64,000 nt of DNA from Armatimonadota bacterium. Its GTDB lineage: Bacteria; Armatimonadota; DTGP01; JAKQQT01. Shown here piece after piece: positions 53,942 to 61,649 of the stretch. The notes beneath the pieces were generated by a model that worked only from the letters and a program-made list of their open reading frames with translations, had not been told where the DNA came from and did not search any database. Positions within the stretch are counted from its first letter, which is position 1. Every line of letters starts with the position of its first letter. Where the stretch lies: contig DASXVS010000025.1 in NCBI GenBank assembly GCA_036504095.1, positions 27,249 through 91,248 of the forward strand, in the 5' to 3' direction. The position numbers were made by a program, and so were the translations under genes.

Positions 53942-56900
53942 CTACCCGCGAGCTGCCGCCGGGCGATTGAAATGGTCGTACAGGTACTGCGCGGCGTCGG
54001 TGTAGTCGTTGGGATTGTCGGCAACGGTGACGGCGAATACGCGTATGTTCGCGTTCCGCGGCAGCGTCAGCGTTTTCGCGCCGACGGCCGGAAGGCGGTA
54101 CCTGAAAATGTAGGAATAAGCATAGATATCGTTCTTGCCGTCAGCGGTATGGCGATGGCGGCCAAGCCACGCGATGGGGTCGCGTTTGATGTATGCCGGT
54201 CTGAGGCCGTAGATGCCGCCAGGTAGCAGTGGAGCGTTGGGAGCGTCACTCTGGTTCCACATACGGTTGTACCACTGGCCGACGAAGCCGGACCAGTCCT
54301 GAACCCTCACCGCGCGGGGCCGGCCGTCCAGGGCAAACGTGCCGTTCTGGTCTCCGCCTTTGGCGGCGGCGAGGATATAGACCGAGCCGGACACACTACC
54401 GGGCAGGCGAATCCGTTGACCGTCGCACACCACGGCGTTCTTCCCGGTTGGACGCAAATTGAACTGGACCCCTTCGCTCACTACGGAACCCGGCAGTAGC
54501 TCCGCGGCGATGGTGTGCCCCTCGCCATCGAAGCCTCCCGTGACGGTCTGGCCGGCCGCCGTAGAAGTTGACAGGTTATAAGGCAGCGGAACGGGCCACG
54601 AAATCGGCGCGGGGAGCCGCACCACGGGCTTGCCCAATGTGAGGGCGAACGCCCGAGGGCTGTATTCCCCAAGCTTCACGACCAATCCACCGGTGCGAAG
54701 CGTGGCCTTGCCGATGGTCCGCTCCTCCCCATCCACCTCCCGGGCGGACACGATCGGCGCCGCGGCCGAGAGGGTGACGGTGGTCGGCGCGCCGTTCAAC
54801 TCCTGAAGGCGAACGATGGTCTCGCGATTGTCCTCGGCCATCTTCAGGGCGTGGATCGCAACCCGGTCGGAGTTGGTATGAAAGAGCGAGAAGCTCTTTC
54901 TCAACCCGCCCGCGTGCCGTGGCGTCAGGAAGGCGATCAACGGCCGGTTCAGGCGCGCGGCCTCCCACTGGGTATTCCCGTTTCGCCAGCCGCCCGCGTG
55001 TCCCTGAAGCGCATATAGGAACTCATGGTGGCCGAGATCCTGGGTTGACTGATCCTGATACGAAAGAGCGCCGGGGGTTCGCAGTAGCGTGAGGCGGATG
55101 GTATGATCGTCCGGCTTGTCTGACGCATATTTGCTGTCTTCCAACACCGATACGCCGTACTGGCCCCGGGTGTCGGTGAGATCGATCCACTGCTGATGAA
55201 CCATTTCGAACATCGCGGGAGTGTTAGTGGGACGCTGGATGGTACCGACGCCGAGGTTGTAGGTTGCGTTTTGGTTTGAAACCGCCATGGGGAAGGTCGC
55301 CTTGAGATTGCACCGCATGGTGTTCCAGTTGACCTCGTTGTCGAATTCCACACGATTGCCGGCGCCGGCCGCGCCGAGGCGGATGTGCTGAATGAACGTG
55401 GAGCCCCTGCTCCGACGGATCACCTCGAGGGTCACGCGCACGGGGCCGTTTTCAACCACTCGAACCGTCGCCGGACCGGACACGTATCCGAGCGCGGGCG
55501 CCTTCTGTTGTTCCCAATTCATGTCCCAGGCCGGGTTTCGGACGGGCTCATCGAACCGGAACTCCAACCGTGCGGGCGCCGAGAGGAGTTCACGCCTGGC
55601 GGTCTTGTCATATATCTTTGAGACGTCGCCATCTGGGTTGATGACGACACGGTAGCGGGCGTTTTCCAGCGTTCGCCGGCCCACCTTAAGCCCCGTGGAA
55701 AGCGCGCAAGGCGCGTTCGATCGCCGGACATCATAGGTCACGAATCCGATCGGCGGCGCCTTCGCCAGGAAGAGCACCTCCAGGCTGCGAGCACTGCGTT
55801 TAGCGATCTGAGACGGGACCTCTTTGCCGTTCGGGCCAAAAACCCTCACCGATTCCGGAGGGCCTTTGGCGAACGGGATCGTGGCGTTCACGACGTCCTC
55901 ACGTACGATCGATAGTGGGTTGTAGACAACCACCGGGGATCCGGCGGCGCGTGTATCGAGCCCGCGCGCCACCGCTCCAACAGCTCCTTGAAGCGCCGAA
56001 GCCGAATGGTTCAGCGCAACGATTTCGTCATTCCAGGAATACTCGTATGCCTTCGGGACACTGGTGCCGGGGATGATATCGTGAAACTGGGCGCCGAGGA
56101 TGAGCGCCCACGCTTCCCAAAGCTCTTTTTTTGGATAGGGCATCCCGCCAATCCAGTCCGCGGCGACGGAAGCGCGCTCCGCGGAATCCGCCAGTTGCTC
56201 GTTCTTCCGGTTCCAACGCTTCATGTAGGCCTGGGAAGTCAGAGAGCCCGCAGTGTGGTTGACGAGTTCGAGGTCGCCCTTGTAACGCGGAAGCTTCGAG
56301 ACCTGTCCGGGAGTAAGGTCCCTGAACATCTGGTCGGCCGGCCCGGAGATGAGGTGAACGGGGCCGGAGCCCTTGACGCTCTTCTCGATCCACTTCACGG
56401 AGTCTTCCGTGGGCCCTCCACCCCGGTCTCCGGTGCCGTAGTAACGGTAATCGACGTAAGCGCCGGACTGGCTGCCGACTTTGTCGATCCGATTGAGCAG
56501 GGTCTGACTCTGGCTGAGATCTTCGGAGACTGACGAGTTATACTGGCCGGGACTGAGCGCCGAAACGATCGACTTCCCATCTACACCGATCCAGTTGCCG
56601 ACGGTGAACGGTATATCCACCGATGATCCCCACGACAGCTTCCCGGTGGAAAAGCCCTTAACGCCGCAATGGACGAGGATGGACGGCAGGGAGGCCGGGA
56701 ATCCGAAGCAGTCGGGCAGGATGAAATCGATGGGTGTGTAACCGAATTCGTCCCGGATGAAATGATTGCCCAGAAGGAGCTGCCGGATGATCGATTCCGG
56801 GGAGGGGGTATTGACGTCGTTCTCTTCCCAGGTCGAACCGTTCACATACCAACGGCCCTTGGCAACATACTGCTTCAGCTTCGCATAGTCGGCCGGGTAG

Positions 56901-57199
56901 TATTCCTTCATCATCCGGTAGCGATTGGCCCCGGTGAAGTTAAAGACGTAATCCGGATACTTCTCGAAGAAGCCGAAGTTCACGGACATCGTATCGGGCA
57001 GGTATCGCCCGATCGTCTCCTGGTAAGTCCATCGCCACTGCGTGTCCAAATGGGCGTAGCCGATATCATATGCCGTCTTGCCCTTCGCCAGATCGGTGGA
57101 TTTGAAGGGTGGCGGAGGTTTGGGGGCGCAGTTTGCCTGATTGCCGCCAAGCGACACAGCGGCGATCAGAGCGATGGCAGGGTTCATCAGGATTCTCAT
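53942..57199 (-). CDS. Secreted glycoside hydrolase family 38 alpha-mannosidase-like protein
   Basis: The 1085-residue protein has an N-terminal export signal (AIALIAAVSLGGNQANC, with Cys near 24 that might be a lipoprotein site), then the GH38 catalytic domain: IGYAHLDTQWRWT (zinc His and Asp, about 47-60), ILPDCFGFPASLP (nucleophile Asp, about 162) and LGAQFHDIIPGTSVPKAYE (zinc and substrate, about 370). Large C-terminal beta domains (about 500-1070) follow as in class II mannosidases. It probably removes alpha-mannose from exported glycans. Gene follows pilB after a strong terminator, so it likely starts its own carbohydrate operon with the GH2 gene. Confidence 0.9.
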   Translation of the reverse strand: MRILMNPAIALIAAVSLGGNQANCAPKPPPPFKSTDLAKGKTAYDIGYAHLDTQWRWTYQETIGRYLPDTMSVNFGFFEKYPDYVFNFTGANRYRMMKEYYPADYAKLKQYVAKGRWYVNGSTWEENDVNTPSPESIIRQLLLGNHFIRDEFGYTPIDFILPDCFGFPASLPSILVHCGVKGFSTGKLSWGSSVDIPFTVGNWIGVDGKSIVSALSPGQYNSSVSEDLSQSQTLLNRIDKVGSQSGAYVDYRYYGTGDRGGGPTEDSVKWIEKSVKGSGPVHLISGPADQMFRDLTPGQVSKLPRYKGDLELVNHTAGSLTSQAYMKRWNRKNEQLADSAERASVAADWIGGMPYPKKELWEAWALILGAQFHDIIPGTSVPKAYEYSWNDEIVALNHSASALQGAVGAVARGLDTRAAGSPVVVYNPLSIVREDVVNATIPFAKGPPESVRVFGPNGKEVPSQIAKRSARSLEVLFLAKAPPIGFVTYDVRRSNAPCALSTGLKVGRRTLENARYRVVINPDGDVSKIYDKTARRELLSAPARLEFRFDEPVRNPAWDMNWEQQKAPALGYVSGPATVRVVENGPVRVTLEVIRRSRGSTFIQHIRLGAAGAGNRVEFDNEVNWNTMRCNLKATFPMAVSNQNATYNLGVGTIQRPTNTPAMFEMVHQQWIDLTDTRGQYGVSVLEDSKYASDKPDDHTIRLTLLRTPGALSYQDQSTQDLGHHEFLYALQGHAGGWRNGNTQWEAARLNRPLIAFLTPRHAGGLRKSFSLFHTNSDRVAIHALKMAEDNRETIVRLQELNGAPTTVTLSAAAPIVSAREVDGEERTIGKATLRTGGLVVKLGEYSPRAFALTLGKPVVRLPAPISWPVPLPYNLSTSTAAGQTVTGGFDGEGHTIAAELLPGSVVSEGVQFNLRPTGKNAVVCDGQRIRLPGSVSGSVYILAAAKGGDQNGTFALDGRPRAVRVQDWSGFVGQWYNRMWNQSDAPNAPLLPGGIYGLRPAYIKRDPIAWLGRHRHTADGKNDIYAYSYIFRYRLPAVGAKTLTLPRNANIRVFAVTVADNPNDYTDAAQYLYDHFNRPAAARG

Positions 57200-57273
57200 A
57201 TCTGTTGTCCAATCGGTATTGTGGCTGGGCTATGGCGTCTCCGGATCCTTGCGCACGAACCCACGAAAAAGGC

Positions 57274-57302
57274 CGGGCGCGATGCCAGATGCATCGCGCC
57301 CG
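57274..57302 (-). terminator. Intrinsic terminator of pilB
   Basis: A perfect 12-bp stem: CGGGCGCGATGC (57274-57285), loop of five, GCATCGCGCCCG (57291-57302). On the minus strand GCCTTTTTCGTG follows, giving a T-run. It starts 40 nt after the pilB stop and separates pilB from the GH38 gene. Confidence 0.88.
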
Positions 57303-57341
57303 ACCCCTGGCAGGGGCGAAGCATTCGCCGGCGCCTGACGA

Positions 57342-59135
57342 CTAGTGGCCGGCGGTGAAAACTACGCGCATAACCTCGTCCGGGGTAGTGACTCCTTCGA
57401 GAACCTTGCGGAGGCCGTCCTCTCGAAGCAGGCTCATGCCGCCCGAACGGGCCGCTTCGCGCAATTCCGAGAGCGGAGCGCGGCGGACCATAAGGTCGGC
57501 GATCTCGTCGTTCACGATCATCAATTCGTAGATCCCGATACGTCCCTTGTATCCGCGCCCGCTGCACACCTCGCAGCCTTCCCCCCGGTGCAGGGTGACC
57601 ATCTCGTCCTCGCTCTCGGGTTTGTAGCCGAAGCGGCGCAGATCGTGGGCCGGAATCTCGTATGCCACACGGCAATTGCTGCATATCTTTCGCGCGAGGC
57701 GCTGGGCCAGCACGCCGATCAACGTAGCGGACACCAGGTACGGCTCCACGCCCATGTCGACAAGGCGGGTAACGGCGGAACAGGCGTCGTTGGTGTGGAG
57801 CGTGGAGAGCACGAGGTGGCCTGTAAGAGACGATTCGATGGCGATCTCCGCGGTTTCAAGGTCGCGGATTTCACCAACCATGATGATGTCCGGGTCCTGG
57901 CGGAGGAAGCACCGGAGAGCCGTGCCGAAGGTGAGGCCCGCTTTGCGGTGTACCTGTACCTGGTTGATACCGGGCAACTGGTACTCAACCGGGTCTTCAA
58001 CAGTGATGATATTTCGTTCAACACTGTTGATTTTGTTGAGGACGGAGTATTGGGTTGTTGTTTTGCCGGAGCCTGTTGGTCCGGTGGAGAGGATCATGCC
58101 GTTTGGCTGGGTTATGATCTCTTCCAGAGCGGCCTGGGTTTCCGGGAAGAAGCCGAGTTTGTTGAGGCCGATGAGGACGCTGCTCTTGTCCAGGATTCGC
58201 ATGACGATTTTCTCGCCGTGCAGGGTGGGAAGGCAGGAGACGCGGAGGTCATAGTCCTTGTTCTGGAAGTTGATGGCGATGCGGCCGTCTTGGGGGATGC
58301 GGCGTTCCGCGATGTTCATGTCGCTCATGATTTTGTAGCGCGACACGAGCGGCGGGTGGATGTAGCGTGGGAGGGTCATGACCTCCTGCAAAACGCCGTC
58401 AATCCGGTATCGGATGCGGACGCCCTTGCGGTCCGGCTCAACGTGGATATCGGAGGCAGCCTGCAGAACAGCCTGCTGGATGATGGTATTTGCGACTCGG
58501 ACGATAGGAGCCTCGTTGACGAGTTCGTCGGCGTCCGAGGCGTCCAGTTGGGCCTCTCGGTTTTTGTAGGTGTCCATTTCGGACCCGAGGGCGCCCATGA
58601 TGCTGGACGCGGCGTTGGCGCCCGAGGCGTAAGTTTGGGGAGCGGCGGCCACGCTGTTGTCCGCGGCCGGTGTGGGCGCGGATGGGGTGGCCCCGTTCTG
58701 GTGGTAGGCTTTTTCGATGGCGTCCTCGATGTCTGCCGTTGCCGACAGGACCATTTTGACCATCAGGCCGCGCGTGTGGACGCGCAGGTCGTCAATCATG
58801 GCGATGTCATCGGGATTCGAGACGGCGACCATGATTCCGGTTGGACTTTTTGCCAGGGGGAGTATAACGTGGCGGCGTGCCAGGGCCTCCGGGACGGCCT
58901 TCACGGCATCGGGTTGGGGGCGGCGGCCGGTGCTGAGGTCCACATATTCGAGGCCGGATTGTACGGCTTTCGCCTCGGCAACCTTGCGCTCATTGGTGAA
59001 ACCCAGGTCGACAACGATACGGCCGATGTCGGTTCCCTTCGCGCTTTGCATGGCTTGGCGCGCTTCCGTCAACTGCCCAGGCGTAATAATGCCTCGCTCG
59101 ACCAGAATGTCGCCGAGGTCTTTGCCCATTGCCAT
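57342..59135 (-). CDS. pilB: Pilus extension ATPase PilB / GspE
   Basis: The 597-residue hexameric ATPase drives pilus assembly. An N-terminal MshEN-type domain (about 1-150, LGDILVERGIITPGQLTEA) is followed by a Pro/Ala linker and the motor: DIHVEPDRKGVRIRYRIDG, STGPTGSGKTTTQYSVLNKI (Walker A, about 353), NIITVEDPVEYQLPG, LRQDPDIIMVGEIRDLETA and TGHLVLSTLHTNDA. The zinc motif CSNC (about 487) and CEVC (about 523) is intact. The MshEN domain suggests possible cyclic-di-GMP binding. It is separated from the other pil genes by the 10-kb carbohydrate block. Confidence 0.95.
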   Translation of the reverse strand: MAMGKDLGDILVERGIITPGQLTEARQAMQSAKGTDIGRIVVDLGFTNERKVAEAKAVQSGLEYVDLSTGRRPQPDAVKAVPEALARRHVILPLAKSPTGIMVAVSNPDDIAMIDDLRVHTRGLMVKMVLSATADIEDAIEKAYHQNGATPSAPTPAADNSVAAAPQTYASGANAASSIMGALGSEMDTYKNREAQLDASDADELVNEAPIVRVANTIIQQAVLQAASDIHVEPDRKGVRIRYRIDGVLQEVMTLPRYIHPPLVSRYKIMSDMNIAERRIPQDGRIAINFQNKDYDLRVSCLPTLHGEKIVMRILDKSSVLIGLNKLGFFPETQAALEEIITQPNGMILSTGPTGSGKTTTQYSVLNKINSVERNIITVEDPVEYQLPGINQVQVHRKAGLTFGTALRCFLRQDPDIIMVGEIRDLETAEIAIESSLTGHLVLSTLHTNDACSAVTRLVDMGVEPYLVSATLIGVLAQRLARKICSNCRVAYEIPAHDLRRFGYKPESEDEMVTLHRGEGCEVCSGRGYKGRIGIYELMIVNDEIADLMVRRAPLSELREAARSGGMSLLREDGLRKVLEGVTTPDEVMRVVFTAGH

Positions 59136-59279
59136 CGGGTAATACGTCTCCCTTCGAAATAGACTGGAACAAACGGCACCGCTCCACCCCAGTTTCTATG
59201 CGAGGGAACGGACCAGAGGATAAGAACACGAACGACAAACCGGGCACCGCGGCCCCGTCGCATTCCAGCCTACCGCCCT

Positions 59280-59288
59280 ATTATATCA
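59280..59288 (-). promoter_or_regulatory. Extended -10 promoter upstream of pilB
   Basis: On the minus strand TTGATATAAT contains a perfect TATAAT (59285-59280) preceded by TG one base upstream, an extended -10 box. A -35 candidate 17 nt above is weak (TGCAAA). It lies 145 nt before pilB and directly after the heptamer array, in the only AT-rich patch of the region. Confidence 0.55.
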
Positions 59289-59315
59289 AGATTCGGCAAG
59301 GGTTTGCATGTTTGG

Positions 59316-59553
59316 GGGTTCAGCTTCCAGCATCCAGGACTCAGGATTCAGGAATCAGCATCCAGCATCCGGCATTCAGCATTCAGGGTTCAGGGTTCAG
59401 GAATCAGCATCCAGCATTCGGCATTCAGCATCCAGGGTTCAGGGTTCAGGGTTCAGGGTTCAGGGTTCAAGGTTCAGGGTTCAGGGTTCAGGGTTCAGGG
59501 TTCAGGATTCAGGATTCAGGGTCCAGGGCTCAGGGCGAGGGGGTGCGGGTGTC
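59316..59553. repeat. 34-unit phase-locked heptamer array (GGGTTCA / GCATCCA family)
   Basis: Every seventh base from 59316 starts a new unit through 59553 with no insertion or deletion. Units include GGGTTCA, GGATTCA, GGAATCA, GCATCCA, GCATTCA and GGACTCA: G at 1 and C-A at 6-7 are nearly constant, positions 2-5 vary. The middle has long runs of GGGTTCA, which match a G-quadruplex pattern (G3 with 4-nt loops). All three plus frames are open only because the unit has no stop; the same heptapeptide appears in each frame, so this is not coding. Confidence 0.92.
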
Positions 59554-59581
59554 ACGGTAGGGGCGGCGTCCTCGCCGCCCT
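59554..59581. repeat. Hairpin element B, copy 1
   Basis: ACGGTAGG followed by GGGCGGCG, TCCT and CGCCGCCC: a perfect 8-bp stem with a tetraloop (59561-59580). It is fused directly to the end of the heptamer array, exactly as in copy 2 at 60056-60083. Related copies are at 60329-60356 and, partial, 60182-60196. Confidence 0.8.
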
Positions 59582-59595
59582 GCGGCAGTGCCCCG

Positions 59596-59644
59596 GCATC
59601 CAGCATCCGGCATTCGGCATTCGGCATCCAGCATTCAGCATCCA
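59596..59644. repeat. Seven-unit GCATCCA/GCATTCG heptamer run
   Basis: Seven units in exact phase (GCATCCA, GCATCCG, GCATTCG, GCATTCG, GCATCCA, GCATTCA, GCATCCA). It stands between hairpin element B and the terminator at 59661-59701. Confidence 0.85.
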
Positions 59645-59660
59645 GGGACCACCTTCCGCA

Positions 59661-59701
59661 AAAACGGGGGCGAGAGACGGCCGCTTCCGTCTCTCGCCCC
59701 C
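59661..59701 (-). terminator. Very strong standalone intrinsic terminator
   Basis: GGGGGCGAGAGACGG (59666-59680) pairs perfectly over 15 bp with its complement at 59687-59701, loop of six. On the minus strand GTTTTTGCGG follows. The nearest upstream gene on this strand ends at 60730, 1 kb away, so it either insulates pilB from the repeat island or ends an unseen short transcript. Confidence 0.85.
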
Positions 59702-59873
59702 CGACGCCCCTTTGGTCCCTGGGCGCCAAGTGTACCACCCAGCCCTGCCCATGGTCCATCATCCCTGATCCGGGCCGGTTGGGGCATCGGGAGAAAGATC
59801 GATTGTGTTCAACCTAATGGACGGTGTTGGGTAGGCGTTTGGTGCGGAGCGGAAGTGATGAATGATGAACCGA
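59702..59873. other. Unassigned spacer inside the repeat island
   Basis: These 172 nt between the strong terminator and the next heptamer array hold no convincing gene, tRNA or repeat on either strand. A TGGTACACT extended -10-like string occurs on the minus strand but lies too close to the terminator to define a useful transcript. Confidence 0.4.
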
Positions 59874-60055
59874 GCATTCAGCATCCGGCATTCAGCATCC
59901 AGGGTTCAGGGTTCAGGGTTCAGGATTCAGGAATCAGCATCCAGCATCCGGCATTCAGCATCCAGGACTCAGGGGGCAGGGTGCAGGATTCAGCATCCAG
60001 GACTCAGGGGGCAGGGTGCAGGATTTGGGATTCCGGGCGAGGGGGCGCGGGTGTG
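59874..60055. repeat. 26-unit phase-locked heptamer array
   Basis: Twenty-six 7-nt units in unbroken phase: GCATTCA, GCATCCG, GGGTTCA, GGATTCA, GGACTCA, GGGGGCA, GGGTGCA and relatives. A five-unit block starting GCATCCA, GGACTCA is duplicated in tandem (59958-59992 and 59993-60027), showing growth by units of seven. The array ends with GGGCGAG, GGGGCGC, GGGTGTG and then hairpin element B, the same junction as in the first array. Confidence 0.92.
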
Positions 60056-60083
60056 ACGGTAGGGGCGGCGTCCTCGCCGCCCT
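60056..60083. repeat. Hairpin element B, copy 2
   Basis: Same sequence as copy 1: ACGGTAGG then a perfect 8-bp stem GGGCGGCG/CGCCGCCC with TCCT loop (60063-60082). Followed by CCGGGACGTTCCGG, a near-palindrome that recurs at 60357-60370 after copy 3. Confidence 0.8.
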
Positions 60084-60099
60084 CCGGGACGTTCCGGGG

Positions 60100-60153
60100 C
60101 CCCCTACCCACCGATTCCGGGGGACCAAACGGGGAGGGTGGCAGGATGTGGCG
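60100..60153. repeat. 54-bp direct repeat D, copy 1
   Basis: The block begins CCCCCTACCCACC and ends CAGGATGTGGCG. It recurs at 60429-60482 with only two base differences, which is remarkable for non-coding DNA 330 nt apart. Confidence 0.85.
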
Positions 60154-60211
60154 CCGGCCTCCGTGCCGGCGTCTCGGTTTCACGGCAGGGGCGGCGGGGA
60201 AGCCAAGCATT

Positions 60212-60253
60212 GCAAACTGAAAAATGCAAAATGCAAAATGCAAATATCAAGAT
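60212..60253. repeat. GCAAAAT-family heptamer run
   Basis: AT-rich units in phase: GCAAACT, GAAAAAT, GCAAAAT, GCAAAAT, GCAAATA, TCAAGAT. The sequence is unlike the GC-rich arrays around it, but the period is the same. Confidence 0.7.
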
Positions 60254-60328
60254 GCCTGAGCCGACCTCGTCCCCGGAAACCTCGCCCGCATCCGTGTGGC
60301 GCCGGCCTCCGTGAGGGCGTTCGTTCTC

Positions 60329-60356
60329 ACGGTAGGAGCGGCGTCCCCGCCGCCCT
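60329..60356. repeat. Hairpin element B, copy 3
   Basis: ACGGTAGGAGCGGCG with TCCC loop and CGCCGCCCT, a diverged copy of element B, followed by the near-palindrome at 60357-60370. Just upstream GTGGCGCCGGCCTCCGTG is shared with 60149-60166, so the same mosaic order repeats. Confidence 0.75.
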
Positions 60357-60428
60357 CCGGGACGTTCCGGCGCCTGAAGGCGCGGCTGGGAAGAGCACAA
60401 AGGCCGCCTTCGCGGCCTGGGAAGAGCC

Positions 60429-60482
60429 CCCCCTACCCACCAATTCTGGGGGACCAAACGGGGAGGGTGGCAGGATGTGGCG
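60429..60482. repeat. 54-bp direct repeat D, copy 2
   Basis: Second copy of the block at 60100-60153, differing at two positions (AATTCT for GATTCC). Before it, GGCCGC CTTC GCGGCC forms another small perfect hairpin. Confidence 0.85.
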
Positions 60483-60513
60483 GCGGCATCCGTGAGCGCG
60501 GTTCGCGGGCAAT

Positions 60514-60548
60514 GCAAAATGAAGAATGGCGAATGGTAAGTGCAAAAT
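60514..60548. repeat. GCAAAAT-family heptamer run, second site
   Basis: Five units in phase: GCAAAAT, GAAGAAT, GGCGAAT, GGTAAGT, GCAAAAT. The 180 nt that follow, up to the next gene, hold no recognisable element except the hairpin at 60625-60646. Confidence 0.7.
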
Positions 60549-60624
60549 GCCCGACTGGCGTAGAGCGAGCACCTCGCCTAACCCGCGAACGATCTCACGT
60601 TCGACCGTTTCGTCGCCGCCGTTC

Positions 60625-60646
60625 AGAAACACCCTTTGGCGTTTCT
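60625..60646 (-). terminator. Candidate terminator of the 238-residue membrane protein gene
   Basis: AGAAACACC and GGCGTTTCT pair over nine positions with one mismatch around CTTT, 84 nt after the stop codon. No T-run follows on the minus strand. Confidence 0.3.
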
Positions 60647-60729
60647 CCGAAGCCTCAGCTGAGAGACTCAGGTATCAAGAGAACGAGCGTATTATCCGGC
60701 TCCCAGGCGCCCGGCGACCTGATCGAGAA

Positions 60730-61446
60730 TCAGTCCCAGCGATATATACCGGGGGCCAAACGGTGGACTCGGTAGTTGTCGGTACCACGTGGTTGAAAGG
60801 TTTCCGGGCCCACGAGGAGCCCCCAGCCAACAATATCCTCGTCCCAACCGATAACCATGTATGGCGTGTTTGGGTCCGTCTTGAAGAAGCCGGCTTCGGA
60901 TTGAGAATTCGGCCTCACGATTCGCACCCATAGCTGCCCTCCGTGGTGCAGCCTGCGAATAGAGTCCGGAACGGCCGGCCCAGCATAGGAAGTGTCCAAC
61001 CCCAAGTCTTTCGGCAACTTCGCTCGGGGCAGGTGGAGAAGGGGCAGCACCCACCCTTGAACGTCAGCAGCGTGATTGAGACGAAATCCCCAGGCCGCCA
61101 GTGGGTGGCTGAACAAGAAACCGGGCGACAGAGCAAAGCCAACTGCACCGGCCCCGAGGACCATCAGAGGAACCACGCGTCCCAAGAGTCCGCCGCGACT
61201 GGTACCATGGCGGCAGCGAGCGATATTCCGAACCAGCGCCTGAATCGCCACGGGTACCGAGACCAACACCAATCCGGCTGTGAGCGTTGGCGTGTCCAGC
61301 GGACCGGAGAGAGCACCCTTACGAAACACGAGCATAGTGTGCTCGATTAACATCGCTAATGGGATCAGCGCCAGCCAGGGATAGGGACATTTGCCCTGCG
61401 TTGGCTCTGATGTACCGTTGCGGCTTTCCTTGGTTGGGCCATCCAT
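60730..61446 (-). CDS. Hypothetical membrane protein inside the repeat island
   Basis: The 238-residue product has a polar start and about three to four spans (about 25-45, 55-75, 95-118) followed by a soluble-looking domain (about 125-238) with RLHHGGQLWVRIVRP and TPYMVIGWDEDIVGWGLLVG. I choose ATG 61446 because AGGAGAG lies six bases upstream; an ATG at 61464 is possible. Codon use and GC (slightly lower) resemble a normal gene, not the repeats. No family is recognised. It is the only gene within the island and may have been captured or isolated there. Confidence 0.65.
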   Translation of the reverse strand: MDGPTKESRNGTSEPTQGKCPYPWLALIPLAMLIEHTMLVFRKGALSGPLDTPTLTAGLVLVSVPVAIQALVRNIARCRHGTSRGGLLGRVVPLMVLGAGAVGFALSPGFLFSHPLAAWGFRLNHAADVQGWVLPLLHLPRAKLPKDLGLDTSYAGPAVPDSIRRLHHGGQLWVRIVRPNSQSEAGFFKTDPNTPYMVIGWDEDIVGWGLLVGPETFQPRGTDNYRVHRLAPGIYRWD

Positions 61447-61649
61447 GACACTCTCCTTGTCCATTGTGCTGCCCGCGGTGGTTCAGAATACCGGTTTACA
61501 GTGTTCCAGGTAGATTGTGGGGCTGTGGCCAACAGGGCTACCTGGGTCGAAGGGACCATTTGTTAGTCGGACTGGGCCGTTACCCGAGTCCCGCATCTGT
61601 GGCTACGGGAAGCGAGTTGGCAACTCGAAGATGGAAGTTGTGGTGAATG

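Noticed and set aside
57345..59162. 605-codon plus-strand frame opposite pilB
   Set aside because: It is the antisense of a clear PilB with all ATPase motifs and has no recognisable domain.
59304..59817. Long plus-strand reading frames through the heptamer array (GFRVQGS-type repeat proteins)
   Set aside because: The 7-nt unit lacks stops in any plus frame, so all three frames give the same heptapeptide. There is no ribosome site, and the period is not a multiple of three.
59316..60055. CRISPR array
   Set aside because: There are no 25-40-nt repeats with unique spacers of constant length, and no cas genes in the window.
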